The notes beneath the pieces were generated by a model. That model did not search any database and was not told the origin of the DNA. It saw nothing but the letters and a program-made list of their open reading frames with translations. Below are positions 1-6,904 of a stretch of 20,769 bases of DNA, piece after piece. Positions within the stretch are counted from its first letter, which is position 1. Each line of letters starts with the position of its first letter. This DNA is from an uncultured Hungatella sp. (GTDB taxonomy: Bacteria; Bacillota; Clostridia; Lachnospirales; Lachnospiraceae), in assembly GCA_910588325.1 (NCBI GenBank), contig CAJUPP010000047.1, positions 9,370 to 30,138 of the forward strand, read 5' to 3'. The position numbers and the translations under genes are program-made.

Positions 1-109
1 ATCGGCGGCGGAACTTTCAAAGTAAACCTTCATGCGCCCGGCTGCGGACGCACCATCACACATGAAAGTCAGGCGGGCACACTTGGCATACCTGAATACA
101 TGCCGCCTA
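1..109 (+). repeat. 109-bp tandem repeat, unit A1
   Basis: First of two nearly identical 109-bp units; the left edge of the array lies outside the window. The unit starts ATCGGCGGCGGAACTTTCAA, carries the head motif AGTAAACCTTCATGCGCCCG at 21-40, and ends GGCATACCTGAATACATGCC plus GCCTA. Where one unit meets the next, GCCGCC and GGCGGC flank TAATC and can form a 6-bp hairpin. GGCAT and ATGCC form another inverted pair near the end. Orientation is given by the head motif, which points the same way as all genes here. Function unknown. Confidence 0.9.
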
Positions 110-218
110 ATCGGCGGCGGAACTTTCAAAGTAAACCTTCATGCGCCCGGCTGCGGACGCACCACCACCCATGAAAGTCAGGCGGTCGCATTGGGCATAC
201 CTGAATACATGCCGCCTA
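110..218 (+). repeat. 109-bp tandem repeat, unit A2
   Basis: Second full copy of the 109-bp unit, directly abutting A1. It differs mainly in the middle (ACCACCACCC instead of ACCATCACAC) and at GGTCGCATTGGGC. The head motif AGTAAACCTTCATGCGCCCG is at 130-149. The short substitutions without length change suggest an old duplication held at constant length rather than a sequencing artefact. Confidence 0.9.
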
Positions 219-390
219 ATCGGCGGCAGACGTTCAAAGTAAATCCCCATGCCTGTCATCCAAGCACCACCATGAATGAAAGGGGATTTCCTTTGCCCCT
301 CTCCGGGGGATGCGCAAAGAACGCATTCTGGTGCGTCGTACGGTCAGCGCAGCAAGTGCGCAGACCTACGCAAGAATTCGTGACTTTCAC
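219..390 (+). repeat. Diverged repeat of the same family, unit B1 (hairpin type)
   Basis: Begins with ATCGGCGGCAGACGTTCAAA and the head AGTAAATCCCCATGCC (238-253), so it is a third, diverged copy. It then switches to a tail shared with the repeats at 3158-3410. The shared tail contains ATGAATGAAAG (272-282), CTCCGGGGGATGC, and a 39-base block at 331-369 that differs from 3270-3308 at only two positions. A hairpin ATGCG (310-314) / CGCAT (322-326) occupies the place where the other copies have a CAAAATGCC/GGCATTTTG stem. The copy ends in ACTTTC near 388. Confidence 0.8.
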
Positions 391-392
391 AG

Positions 393-584
393 TACTTCGA
401 GATTTTATTTGGGAAGGGAGAAAGCGTATGGAGGGAATGGGGCAGAGAAAGAGAGGGACTTTTTTGGAGAACAGGTCAGGCTTATGTCCAGGTTAGAAAA
501 ACCAAAGGGGAGCCTGTATGGTCCGAGGCGACAGAGGACTTGGCCGTGCGGGCTGTGGAATATGCAGAAGAGAGCCCATTGTAA
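393..584 (+). pseudogene. Possible 3' remnant of an unknown gene, no start codon
   Basis: One frame stays open from 384 to a TAA at 582-584 and has a protein-like composition in its second half (GQAYVQVRKTKGEPVW, then SEATEDLAVRAVEYAEESPL). It contains no ATG or GTG start with a ribosome binding site, and its upstream end runs into repeat B1. This could be the tail of a gene destroyed by insertion of the repeat, or chance. I do not recognise the family. ATG-started ORFs in the other frames here run through the repeat and look spurious. Confidence 0.22.
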
Positions 585-642
585 GAGAAAAGCTGGAACA
601 ACTGCTGTATCACAGGGCTGTTATAAAATTCACAAGATAATA

Positions 643-671
643 TTGATTTTTGCGGAAGTATCATGTATAAT
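643..671 (+). promoter_or_regulatory. Sigma-A-type promoter of pckA
   Basis: TTGATT (643-648), a 17-bp spacer, then TATAAT (666-671). A second TATAAT follows at 675-680. The start codon of pckA lies 97 bases below the first -10, giving a leader of about 90 nt. That leader contains only a small AGGG/CCCT hairpin and the ribosome binding site AGAGG at 753-757. No operator or catabolite-response box was recognised. Confidence 0.8.
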
Positions 672-767
672 CACTATAATGGCGTACTAGGAATGTCCAT
701 GATGCAGGGGCGGAAAAGTCCCTCATATACAGGCTGCAAATATTTAAAGAAAAGAGGTTAAAACAAG

Positions 768-2372
768 ATGGCAGAAATCAATTTAAGCAAGTACGGTATC
801 ACCGGAACCACAGAAATCGTACACAATCCTTCTTATGAGGTATTATTTGAAGAAGAGATGAAGCCGGAGCTGACAGGCTTCGAAAAAGGTCAGGTGAGTG
901 AACTTGGTGCAGTTAACGTAATGACCGGTATCTATACCGGACGTTCACCGAAAGACAAGTTTATTGTAATGGATGAAAATTCAAAGGATACCGTATGGTG
1001 GACCTCCGATGAATACAAGAATGACAATCATCCGGCTTCCGAAGAGACCTGGAAGGTAGTGAAGGAACTGGCCTTGAGTGAACTTTCCAATAAGAAGCTG
1101 TATGTTGTGGATGCATTCTGCGGCGCAAACAAAGATACCCGCATGGCAATCCGGTTTATCGTTGAAGTTGCATGGCAGGCTCATTTTGTTACAAACATGT
1201 TCATTAAGCCGTCTGCTGAGGAGCTTGAAAACTTCGAACCTGATTTTGTAGTTTACACAGCTTCCAAGGCAAAGGTGGAAAATTATAAAGAGTTAGGCCT
1301 GAATTCAGAGACGGCCGTAGTGTTCAATATTACCAGCCGTGAGCAGGTGATTCTGAATACATGGTACGGTGGAGAGATGAAGAAAGGTATGTTCTCTATG
1401 ATGAACTACTATCTGCCGTTAAAGGGCATCGCTTCCATGCACTGCTCTGCAAACACAGATATGAACGGCGAGAACACCGCCATCTTCTTTGGACTTTCCG
1501 GTACAGGTAAGACCACTCTTTCCACAGATCCGAAGCGTCTTCTTATCGGTGATGATGAACACGGCTGGGATGACAACGGTATTTTCAACTTTGAGGGCGG
1601 CTGCTACGCAAAGGTTATCGACCTGGATAAAGAGTCTGAGCCGGATATCTACAATGCAATCAAACGTAACGCTCTTCTTGAGAACGTAACTCTGGATGCA
1701 GAAGGCAAGATCGACTTCAAGGACAAGAGCGTGACGGAGAACACCCGTGTATCTTATCCTATTAATCACATTGAGAATATTGTACGCCCCGTATCTTCTG
1801 CACCTGCGGCTAAGAATGTAATCTTCCTGTCAGCAGATGCCTTCGGCGTACTTCCTCCAGTATCTATCCTTACACCGGAGCAGACTCAGTACTACTTCCT
1901 GTCAGGATTTACGGCAAAGCTTGCAGGTACAGAGCGCGGCATCACAGAGCCTACGCCTACCTTCTCCGCCTGCTTCGGCCAGGCATTCCTGGAACTGCAT
2001 CCTACCAAATACGGTGAGGAACTGGTTAAGAGGATGCAGCAGAATGGCGCTAAGGCATATCTGGTAAATACCGGCTGGAATGGTACCGGCAAACGTATCA
2101 CCATCAAAGATACCCGTGGTATCATCGATGCGATTTTAAACGGCGACATCCTGAATGCACCGACAAAACAGATTCCTTACTTTAACTTTGAGGTTCCGAC
2201 AGAGCTTCCTGGTGTAGACTCAGGTATCCTTGATCCTCGCGACACCTATGAAGATGCTTCTGAGTGGGAGACAAAGGCAAAGGATCTGGCACAGAGATTT
2301 GTAAAGAACTTTGCAAAATATGAGGGCAACGAGGCCGGCAAGGCTTTGGTAAAGGCTGGTCCTCAGTTATAA
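768..2372 (+). CDS. pckA: Phosphoenolpyruvate carboxykinase (ATP), EC 4.1.1.49
   Basis: This cytoplasmic enzyme interconverts oxaloacetate + ATP and PEP + CO2 + ADP. The 534-residue length is typical of the ATP-dependent family. Signatures seen are the RSPKDKF segment (substrate side), the P-loop GLSGTGKTTLS starting at residue 242, the metal/kinase-2 motif LIGDDEHGW near 259-267, EGGCYAK just after it, and RVSYPINHIENIV. AGAGG lies 10 bases before the ATG. The gene stands alone between its own promoter (643-671) and terminator (2401-2431), so it is probably monocistronic. In fermenting gut anaerobes this enzyme often runs in the PEP-carboxylating, ATP-forming direction toward C4 acids; which direction applies here is inference. 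No damage or unusual residues were seen. Confidence 0.97.
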   Translation: MAEINLSKYGITGTTEIVHNPSYEVLFEEEMKPELTGFEKGQVSELGAVNVMTGIYTGRSPKDKFIVMDENSKDTVWWTSDEYKNDNHPASEETWKVVKELALSELSNKKLYVVDAFCGANKDTRMAIRFIVEVAWQAHFVTNMFIKPSAEELENFEPDFVVYTASKAKVENYKELGLNSETAVVFNITSREQVILNTWYGGEMKKGMFSMMNYYLPLKGIASMHCSANTDMNGENTAIFFGLSGTGKTTLSTDPKRLLIGDDEHGWDDNGIFNFEGGCYAKVIDLDKESEPDIYNAIKRNALLENVTLDAEGKIDFKDKSVTENTRVSYPINHIENIVRPVSSAPAAKNVIFLSADAFGVLPPVSILTPEQTQYYFLSGFTAKLAGTERGITEPTPTFSACFGQAFLELHPTKYGEELVKRMQQNGAKAYLVNTGWNGTGKRITIKDTRGIIDAILNGDILNAPTKQIPYFNFEVPTELPGVDSGILDPRDTYEDASEWETKAKDLAQRFVKNFAKYEGNEAGKALVKAGPQL

Positions 2373-2400
2373 TTGAAGAACTGTTCAAAAGATTTCTATG

Positions 2401-2431
2401 GGGCCGTCGTTTTGACGGCCCTTAATTTATT
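2401..2431 (+). terminator. Rho-independent terminator of pckA
   Basis: A perfect 8-bp stem GGGCCGTC (2401-2408) / GACGGCCC (2414-2421) with loop GTTTT is followed by the T-rich tail TTAATTTATT. It sits 28 bases after the pckA stop codon. Confidence 0.9.
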
Positions 2432-2518
2432 CTATCGGTATGTCTGGATAGGCATTCGATGACCTGGCGGGTGCCTCAAAGGGGGCGTGCCGCTATCCGA
2501 GGAGGAAAGGTAAGCGGG

Positions 2519-3172
2519 ATGAACAGTAAAAAATATATTTTTTTTGATTTGGACGGAACACTGACCGATCCCATGATTGGCATCACCAGATCCGTACAAT
2601 ATGCGCTGAAAAGCTATGGGATTGAGGAACCGGATTTGGAAAAACTGACTCCTTTTATCGGACCGCCGTTAAAGGACAGTTTTATGAAATATTACGATTT
2701 TTCGGAGGAACAGGCCACAGAGGCCATAGGGCGTTATCGGGAGTATTTTGCGGTTACCGGTATTTTTGAAAATCAGGTGTACGACGGGATCACCCGAATG
2801 CTGAAACATTTAAAAGATGCAGGAAAGATTCTTCTGGTGGCCACATCCAAGCCGGAACTGTTTGCACAGCAGATTCTGGAACATTTTCGTTTGAGGAAAT
2901 ATTTTACCTTTGTAGGCGGGGCCAGTATGGATGAGGTGCGGGTGAAAAAGGAAGATGTCATCGCCTATGTGATGGAATCGGTAAATATTTCCGATGGGAA
3001 GGATGGGGTGATGGTGGGAGACAGAGAATACGACATCATTGGCGGGAAGAAAAATGGTATGGAGTCCGTAGGAGTTTTGTTTGGTTATGGCAGCAGGCAG
3101 GAGTTAGAGGCAGCAGGGGCTGACGAAATAGCGAATAACGTGGAGGAACTGGAGCAGATACTTTCCCAGTAA
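2519..3172 (+). CDS. HAD-superfamily hydrolase, phosphoglycolate phosphatase / 5'-nucleotidase-like
   Basis: This is a 217-residue cytoplasmic phosphatase of HAD subfamily IA. Motif I is FFDLDGTLTDP (nucleophile Asp near residue 10), motif II is VATSKP, the motif III lysine is in RVKKEDV, and motif IV is VGDREYDIIGG. The cap begins with TPFIGPPLKDSF, which resembles the branch annotated as HAD 5'-nucleotidase/PGPase-like; the substrate cannot be told from sequence. The frame is open from an ATG at 2459, but I chose the ATG at 2519: AGGAGG precedes it by 13 bases (AAAGG by 8), and the protein then begins directly at the first beta strand (MNSKKYIFFDLDG). The last codons and the TAA stop (CTTTCCCAGTAA) match the head of the repeat family, so the repeat seems to form the gene's 3' end. 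Confidence 0.9.
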   Translation: MNSKKYIFFDLDGTLTDPMIGITRSVQYALKSYGIEEPDLEKLTPFIGPPLKDSFMKYYDFSEEQATEAIGRYREYFAVTGIFENQVYDGITRMLKHLKDAGKILLVATSKPELFAQQILEHFRLRKYFTFVGGASMDEVRVKKEDVIAYVMESVNISDGKDGVMVGDREYDIIGGKKNGMESVGVLFGYGSRQELEAAGADEIANNVEELEQILSQ

Positions 3173-3323
3173 CCCCTCATGCCGCTTTCCCGGCACCTCT
3201 ATGAATGAAAGAGGGGTTCCTGTGAACCCTCCGGGGGATGCACACAAAATGCCCAAAAGAGGCATTTTGGCGCGTCGTACGGTCAGCGCAGCAGGTGCGC
3301 AGACCTACAGCAAGGATTCGATA
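3158..3323 (+). repeat. Hairpin repeat, unit B2, fused to the end of the HAD gene
   Basis: The sequence GATACTTTCCCAGTAACC with CCTCATGCC (3158-3183) parallels the head of the 109-bp units and overlaps the last codons of the preceding gene. Inside are three hairpins: CCTCT (3196-3200)/AGAGG (3210-3214); GGGTTC (3214-3219)/GAACCC (3224-3229); and a 9-bp stem CAAAATGCC (3245-3253)/GGCATTTTG (3261-3269). A conserved 39-base block at 3270-3308 is shared with unit B1. The copy runs into B3 with a period of 139 bp, measured between the two CTTTCCCGGCACC motifs at 3185 and 3324. Confidence 0.85.
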
Positions 3324-3410
3324 CTTTCCCGGCACCCCTATGAATGAAAGGGGGTTCCTGTGAACCCTCTGGGGGAGACACACAAAATGCCAAAAACGGG
3401 CATTCTTGGC
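3324..3410 (+). repeat. Hairpin repeat, unit B3, truncated
   Basis: Tandem copy of B2 lacking the conserved 3' block. The first stem is CCCCT (3335-3339)/AGGGG (3349-3353), a compensated T-A to C-G change relative to B2. The second stem GGGTTC/GAACCC (3352-3357/3362-3367) is unchanged, and the third is shortened to AATGCC (3386-3391)/GGCATT (3399-3404). Similarity ends near 3410, about 70 bases before the promoter of the next gene. Confidence 0.82.
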
Positions 3411-3481
3411 GAATATGCACATATATATGTCGGAATACTCTTGTGTAAAGTGACAAAAGTTGGTGAAAATTCCAAAATAAC

Positions 3482-3510
3482 TTACATTTTTCTTATAAAA
3501 GTGGTAAAAT
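3482..3510 (+). promoter_or_regulatory. Promoter of the 73-residue gene and the CarD gene
   Basis: TTACAT (3482-3487), a 17-bp spacer, then TAAAAT (3505-3510) preceded by TGG, which is an extended -10. The start codon of the first gene is 31 bases downstream, giving a short leader with GGAGGA at 3529-3534. Confidence 0.75.
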
Positions 3511-3540
3511 GAAGATATAATAAGAAATGGAGGAAGTTCT

Positions 3541-3762
3541 ATGAGAAGAATCGTCAGCGCCTGTTTATTGCAGACCATGCGGTTTGACACGTACAATGAT
3601 GCAAATCCGGAGGCTGACCTGCAGGCTTACTGCAGCAAATTAGAACGAGGCGGCACAAGATATATGATCGAGGAAAAGAAAACAGAACCAGATGGTGCCA
3701 TTGTCATAAAGATCCGAAAGCAATACAATTCGTATCCGGCCGATGGCTATATAAATGAATGA
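3541..3762 (+). CDS. Small protein of unknown function (73 aa)
   Basis: I do not recognise a named family. The reading frame is well supported: a promoter lies just upstream, GGAGGA sits 6 bases before the ATG, and the gene is followed closely by the CarD-family gene. The protein begins MRRIVSACLLQTMRFD and ends in a basic, aromatic segment (IRKQYNSYPADGYINE); the middle reads as alternating charged strand/helix (RYMIEEKKTEPDGAIVIKIRKQ). There is no signal peptide or membrane segment, so it is probably cytosolic. Promoter sharing suggests it is made together with the CarD-like regulator; a functional link is only inference. Confidence 0.8.
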   Translation: MRRIVSACLLQTMRFDTYNDANPEADLQAYCSKLERGGTRYMIEEKKTEPDGAIVIKIRKQYNSYPADGYINE

Positions 3763-3777
3763 GAAAGGATGGGCGGC

Positions 3778-4290
3778 TTGTTTAAAAAAGGTGAGTATAT
3801 CGTTTACGGTACGACCGGCGTATGTATGGTGAAGGACATTACGACCATGGACAGGGAAGATGTTCCCAAGGAAAAACTGTATTACGTGTTGGAACCGGCA
3901 AAGACGACGGGAGGAAGGATTATGACTCCGGTTGAGGGCAATAAGAGTATTATGCGCAGGGTTCTTACCAGAGAGGAGGCTTATGAGCTGATTGATGCCA
4001 TCAAAACCATAGACAAATTGTGGGTTTCTGATGAGAAGCAGAGGGAGAACAAGTATAAAGAGGCTTTGAGAACCTGTGATTGTAAGGAGTGGGTCGGAAT
4101 CATCAAGACTCTGTATCTGCGCAAGAAAGACAGAATGGTCCGGGGAAAACGGTTGACAGAGGTCGATGAACGGTATATGAAGAAGGCCAAGGAAAATCTT
4201 CAGGGAGAGTTATCCGTCACTCTGGGAATTTCTGAGATGGAGGTAGAGCAGTTCATTCTGAACAGGATTGGCGAGGAAGATAATCGCTAG
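3778..4290 (+). CDS. CarD/CdnL-family transcriptional regulator
   Basis: This is a 170-residue protein whose N-terminal part (FKKGEYIVYGTTGVCMVKDI, through YYVLEPAK and RIMTPVE) is the Tudor-like RNA polymerase beta-interaction domain shared by CarD, CdnL and TRCF. The C-terminal half is helical and basic (AIKTIDKLWVSDEKQRENKYKEAL, then KDRMVRGKRLTEVDERYMKKA), as in CarD DNA-binding domains. Members bind RNA polymerase at promoters and change open-complex stability. Start choice: an ATG at 3769 abuts its only Shine-Dalgarno match (AAAGG, 3764-3768) with no spacing. The TTG at 3778 lies 9 bases from it and gives the usual short N-terminus (M)FKKGEY, so I prefer TTG. It probably shares a transcript with the 73-residue gene that ends at 3762. 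Confidence 0.9.
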   Translation: MFKKGEYIVYGTTGVCMVKDITTMDREDVPKEKLYYVLEPAKTTGGRIMTPVEGNKSIMRRVLTREEAYELIDAIKTIDKLWVSDEKQRENKYKEALRTCDCKEWVGIIKTLYLRKKDRMVRGKRLTEVDERYMKKAKENLQGELSVTLGISEMEVEQFILNRIGEEDNR

Positions 4291-4597
4291 AATTACTCAC
4301 TTTCAATAACCTTACGTTTCTCTGGTCTGCTTTTCCTTTGTGCTATCGGAATAATAGACCGAAAAATTTGCACAGGGGTTTCCGGTACGGAGTACTGGGG
4401 ATGGAGGTTTGCTTGAATATAATTCGGCCGGCACTCCGGATTTTAAAATCAGAATACAGGATTGTGAAGGACACACCCGTGGAGAAAACGGGCATTTTTG
4501 AGCATTCTCGGAAAATCAGCTCCAAAGACAGGGGCGGGGAGTTTCGGAGAGTGCTCTTTTTATATGCTTTTATATTAGGAGGAGATCGGAACAGATA
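4291..4597. other. Gene-free interval upstream of the m5C methyltransferase
   Basis: No convincing gene was found. An 87-codon frame (4338-4601) lacks a ribosome binding site and recognisable motifs. Small structures seen are CCGGTAC/GTACTGG around 4382-4398 and a 5-bp stem CCCGT (4476-4480)/ACGGG (4488-4492) followed by CATTTTT. The second could be a weak terminator for the CarD transcript, although it lies about 190 bases past the stop codon. Confidence 0.45.
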
Positions 4598-4626
4598 TTG
4601 AATTTTACAGATATACCATGTATAAT
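4598..4626 (+). promoter_or_regulatory. Promoter of the RNA-modification gene pair
   Basis: TTGAAT (4598-4603), a 17-bp spacer, then the consensus TATAAT (4621-4626), 39 bases before the next start codon. It resembles the pckA promoter, including CATG directly before TATAAT. Confidence 0.82.
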
Positions 4627-4664
4627 GGGGCAATAGGCAAAAGAAGGCAGAGGAAAAGAAGGTT

Positions 4665-6161
4665 ATGAATATACAATTGCCAAAGTTGTACCAGGAGTCT
4701 ATGAAAACTCTGTTGGGAGAAGAATATGAACAGTATCTGGAAAGCTTTGAAAGGCCTTCCAGCCATGGGATTCGGGTTAATACCCGCAAATGGACTCCAG
4801 AAGAGTGTGTATCAGCTATGAGAAAGAGTGGGCTGTGTGAAAGCCTGACGCCGATTCCGTGGATTCCCAACGGTTTGTTTTATAAGGAAGGTGTAAAGCT
4901 GTCCAAGAATCCGTATTATTATGCAGGGCTTTATTATCTCCAGGAACCAAGCGCTATGACGCCAGCCTCTGTTCTGCCTGTAAATCCGGGGGACAGGGTT
5001 TTGGATCTGTGTGCTGCTCCGGGAGGGAAGAGCACAGAGCTGGGGGTAAAGCTGATGGGGAAGGGACTCCTCTTTGCCAATGATATCAGCAATTCCAGGG
5101 CAAAGGCGCTTCTAAAGAACCTGGAGCTGTTTGGAATTCCCAATATCTGTGTTACCAGTGAGAGTCCAGAGAGGCTTGCCGCTGTGTATCCGGAATATTT
5201 TGACAAAATACTGGTGGATGCGCCGTGCTCCGGAGAGGGGATGTTTCGGAGAGCCCCTGATATGGTAAAGGACTGGCTGGAAAAGGGGCCAGAGTATTAT
5301 GGGCCTGTTCAGAGGGAGATTGTGGAGCAGGCGCTTAAGATGCTGAAGCCAGGAGGAGTAATGGTGTATTCTACCTGCACATTTTCCAGAACAGAGGATG
5401 AAGAGGTGATTTTGGAGGTGCTGGAAAGGCACAGGGAGATGGAAGGGATTCCTGTCCCCAAATTTGAAGGGGCTTGTGGCGGGATTGGTTTATCAGGGTG
5501 TATCCGCCTGTTTCCCCACAAAATCCGGGGAGAAGGGCATTTTCTGGCTATGCTTCGGAAGAAGGAGGAGAGGATGCCAGAAGGCGGAGAGGCGTTTTCA
5601 AAAGAGAATGGGCAGACAGGAGAAAGGGAAGCAGGGCAGAGGATTCTGGAAGAAAAAGAACGAAGAACACAACGAAAAGGAATGGAAATCAAAGGGAGAT
5701 GTCCGGCAGGGAAAGAAAACGGTAAAATGCCGCGCCAGCTGCAGAAAAATGAGGAATTCATGGAGTTTATGGACAAGCTTCCCGGACTGAATGACCCGGG
5801 CCGTTTTTTTGTTCTTCAGGATTTCGTTTACTATCTGCCGGAGGATTTTACTTTCCAGGCAGGGCTTCGGTATCTTCGGACAGGGCTTCTGGCGGGAAGC
5901 ATAAAAAACGGAAGATTTGAGCCGAGCCAGGCGCTGGCTATGACTTTAAGCGAAGATACTTTTCCTGACAGTGTTTCTTTTTCTGTGGAGGACGAAAGGG
6001 TAATCCGATATCTGAAAGGGGAGACCATTTTGCTGGCAGACAAAGAGAAGCAGAAAAAAGGCTGGTGCCTGGTATGTGTGGATGGGTTTGCTTTGGGATT
6101 TGCAAAAGGAGCGGGTATGGTTTTGAAAAATAAATATTATCCCGGATGGCGGTGGATGTGA
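4665..6161 (+). CDS. RsmF/NOP-type rRNA (cytosine-C5)-methyltransferase
   Basis: This is a 498-residue SAM-dependent RNA m5C methyltransferase of the RsmB/RsmF/NSUN group. The SAM-binding motif VLDLCAAPGGKS is at 112-123. Motif IV VDAPCSGEGMFRR (Cys188) and motif VI YSTCTFS (Cys238) carry the two cysteines used for release and catalysis. The C-terminal domain (ending DGFALGFAKGAGMVLKNKYYPGWRWM) is the RsmF-type RNA-binding, PUA-like region. Between the two lies a strongly charged Lys/Glu/Arg stretch, about residues 298-365, which looks like a flexible linker. AGAGG lies 11 bases before the ATG. The stop codon overlaps the start of the following pseudouridine synthase (TGATG). The exact rRNA target cannot be read from sequence. 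Confidence 0.93.
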   Translation: MNIQLPKLYQESMKTLLGEEYEQYLESFERPSSHGIRVNTRKWTPEECVSAMRKSGLCESLTPIPWIPNGLFYKEGVKLSKNPYYYAGLYYLQEPSAMTPASVLPVNPGDRVLDLCAAPGGKSTELGVKLMGKGLLFANDISNSRAKALLKNLELFGIPNICVTSESPERLAAVYPEYFDKILVDAPCSGEGMFRRAPDMVKDWLEKGPEYYGPVQREIVEQALKMLKPGGVMVYSTCTFSRTEDEEVILEVLERHREMEGIPVPKFEGACGGIGLSGCIRLFPHKIRGEGHFLAMLRKKEERMPEGGEAFSKENGQTGEREAGQRILEEKERRTQRKGMEIKGRCPAGKENGKMPRQLQKNEEFMEFMDKLPGLNDPGRFFVLQDFVYYLPEDFTFQAGLRYLRTGLLAGSIKNGRFEPSQALAMTLSEDTFPDSVSFSVEDERVIRYLKGETILLADKEKQKKGWCLVCVDGFALGFAKGAGMVLKNKYYPGWRWM

Positions 6162-6904
6162 TGGGTGAGAAAATTCGTCTGGATAAATATCTGGTGGAGA
6201 TGGGAATGGGAACACGAAGCCAGATGAAAGAGGCTGCAAAAAACGGAAGGGTCAGGGTAAACGGAATCGTGGAGAAAGGTACGGAGCGGAAGATTGACCC
6301 GGACAGCGAGAGGGTTTCCCTTGACGGGAAAGAGATTTTCTATGTGAAGATGGAATATTATCTGTTAAACAAGCCTCAGGGAGTGGTATCTGCCACAGAG
6401 GATAAGTTTCATAAGACAGTGGTGGATTTGATTGAGGGAAGGCAGAGGAAAGACCTGTTTCCTGTGGGAAGACTGGATATTGATACGGAAGGACTTGTTT
6501 TGATTACCAATGACGGAGAACTGGCCCACCGGCTGTTATCCCCCAGACATCATGTGGATAAACAGTATTATGGTGTTGTAGCAGGGGAGCTTCCAAAGGA
6601 TGCTGCCCGGCAGTTTAGGCAGGGAATTACTTTAAGTGATGGGACAGTTACCATGCCGGCACAGCTTACAGAGTTGCCGGATTCTGATTTGGCGGCAAAG
6701 GGAAATACCCAGGTGCTTGTGACAATTCAGGAGGGAAAGTTCCATCAGGTGAAGCGGATGTTTGAGGCATTAGGGTGTAAGGTGGTCTATTTAAAAAGGA
6801 TGTCTATGGGGCCTTTAAAATTGGACAGAACGTTGAAGCCAGGAGAGTATCGGGCCCTGACAGAAGAAGAAATCAAAGAGCTGCAGGGGACATGCCATAC
6901 CTGA
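6161..6904 (+). CDS. RsuA/RluB/RluE/RluF-family pseudouridine synthase
   Basis: This enzyme isomerises a uridine in rRNA to pseudouridine. An N-terminal S4 RNA-binding domain (IRLDKYLVEMGMGTRSQMKEAAKNGRVRVNG, about residues 4-40) is followed by the catalytic domain with the family motif VGRLDIDTEGLVLITNDGEL (catalytic Asp106). A later segment, GKFHQVKRMFEALGCKVVYLKR, matches the family's conserved C-terminal part. The frame is open from an ATG at 6146, but the ATG at 6161 overlaps the upstream stop as TGATG, which suggests translational coupling and gives a 247-residue protein. The final residues (HT, stop) come from CATACCTGA, a string also present in the 109-bp repeats, and a repeat remnant follows immediately. 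Confidence 0.93.
   Translation: MGEKIRLDKYLVEMGMGTRSQMKEAAKNGRVRVNGIVEKGTERKIDPDSERVSLDGKEIFYVKMEYYLLNKPQGVVSATEDKFHKTVVDLIEGRQRKDLFPVGRLDIDTEGLVLITNDGELAHRLLSPRHHVDKQYYGVVAGELPKDAARQFRQGITLSDGTVTMPAQLTELPDSDLAAKGNTQVLVTIQEGKFHQVKRMFEALGCKVVYLKRMSMGPLKLDRTLKPGEYRALTEEEIKELQGTCHT

Noticed and set aside
1..253. CRISPR array
   Set aside because: Units are 109 bp, contiguous and without unique spacers, and no cas gene is in the window.
32..690. Two overlapping + strand ORFs (32-496 and 310-690)
   Set aside because: They run through the repeat units, have no ribosome binding site and show repeated peptide segments that merely reflect the DNA repeat.
3177..3596. Minus-strand 139-codon ORF
   Set aside because: It covers the B2/B3 repeats and the promoter of the next gene, and its internal peptide repeat is just the tandem DNA repeat read backwards.
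4338..4870. ORFs in both directions in the gap before the methyltransferase (87 and 175 codons)
   Set aside because: No ribosome binding site or recognisable domain; the minus-strand one overlaps the start of a well-supported gene and its promoter.
5464..5790. Alternative-frame + strand ORFs inside the methyltransferase gene
   Set aside because: They arise from the purine-rich linker, where several frames lack stop codons; the main frame carries the conserved motifs on both sides.
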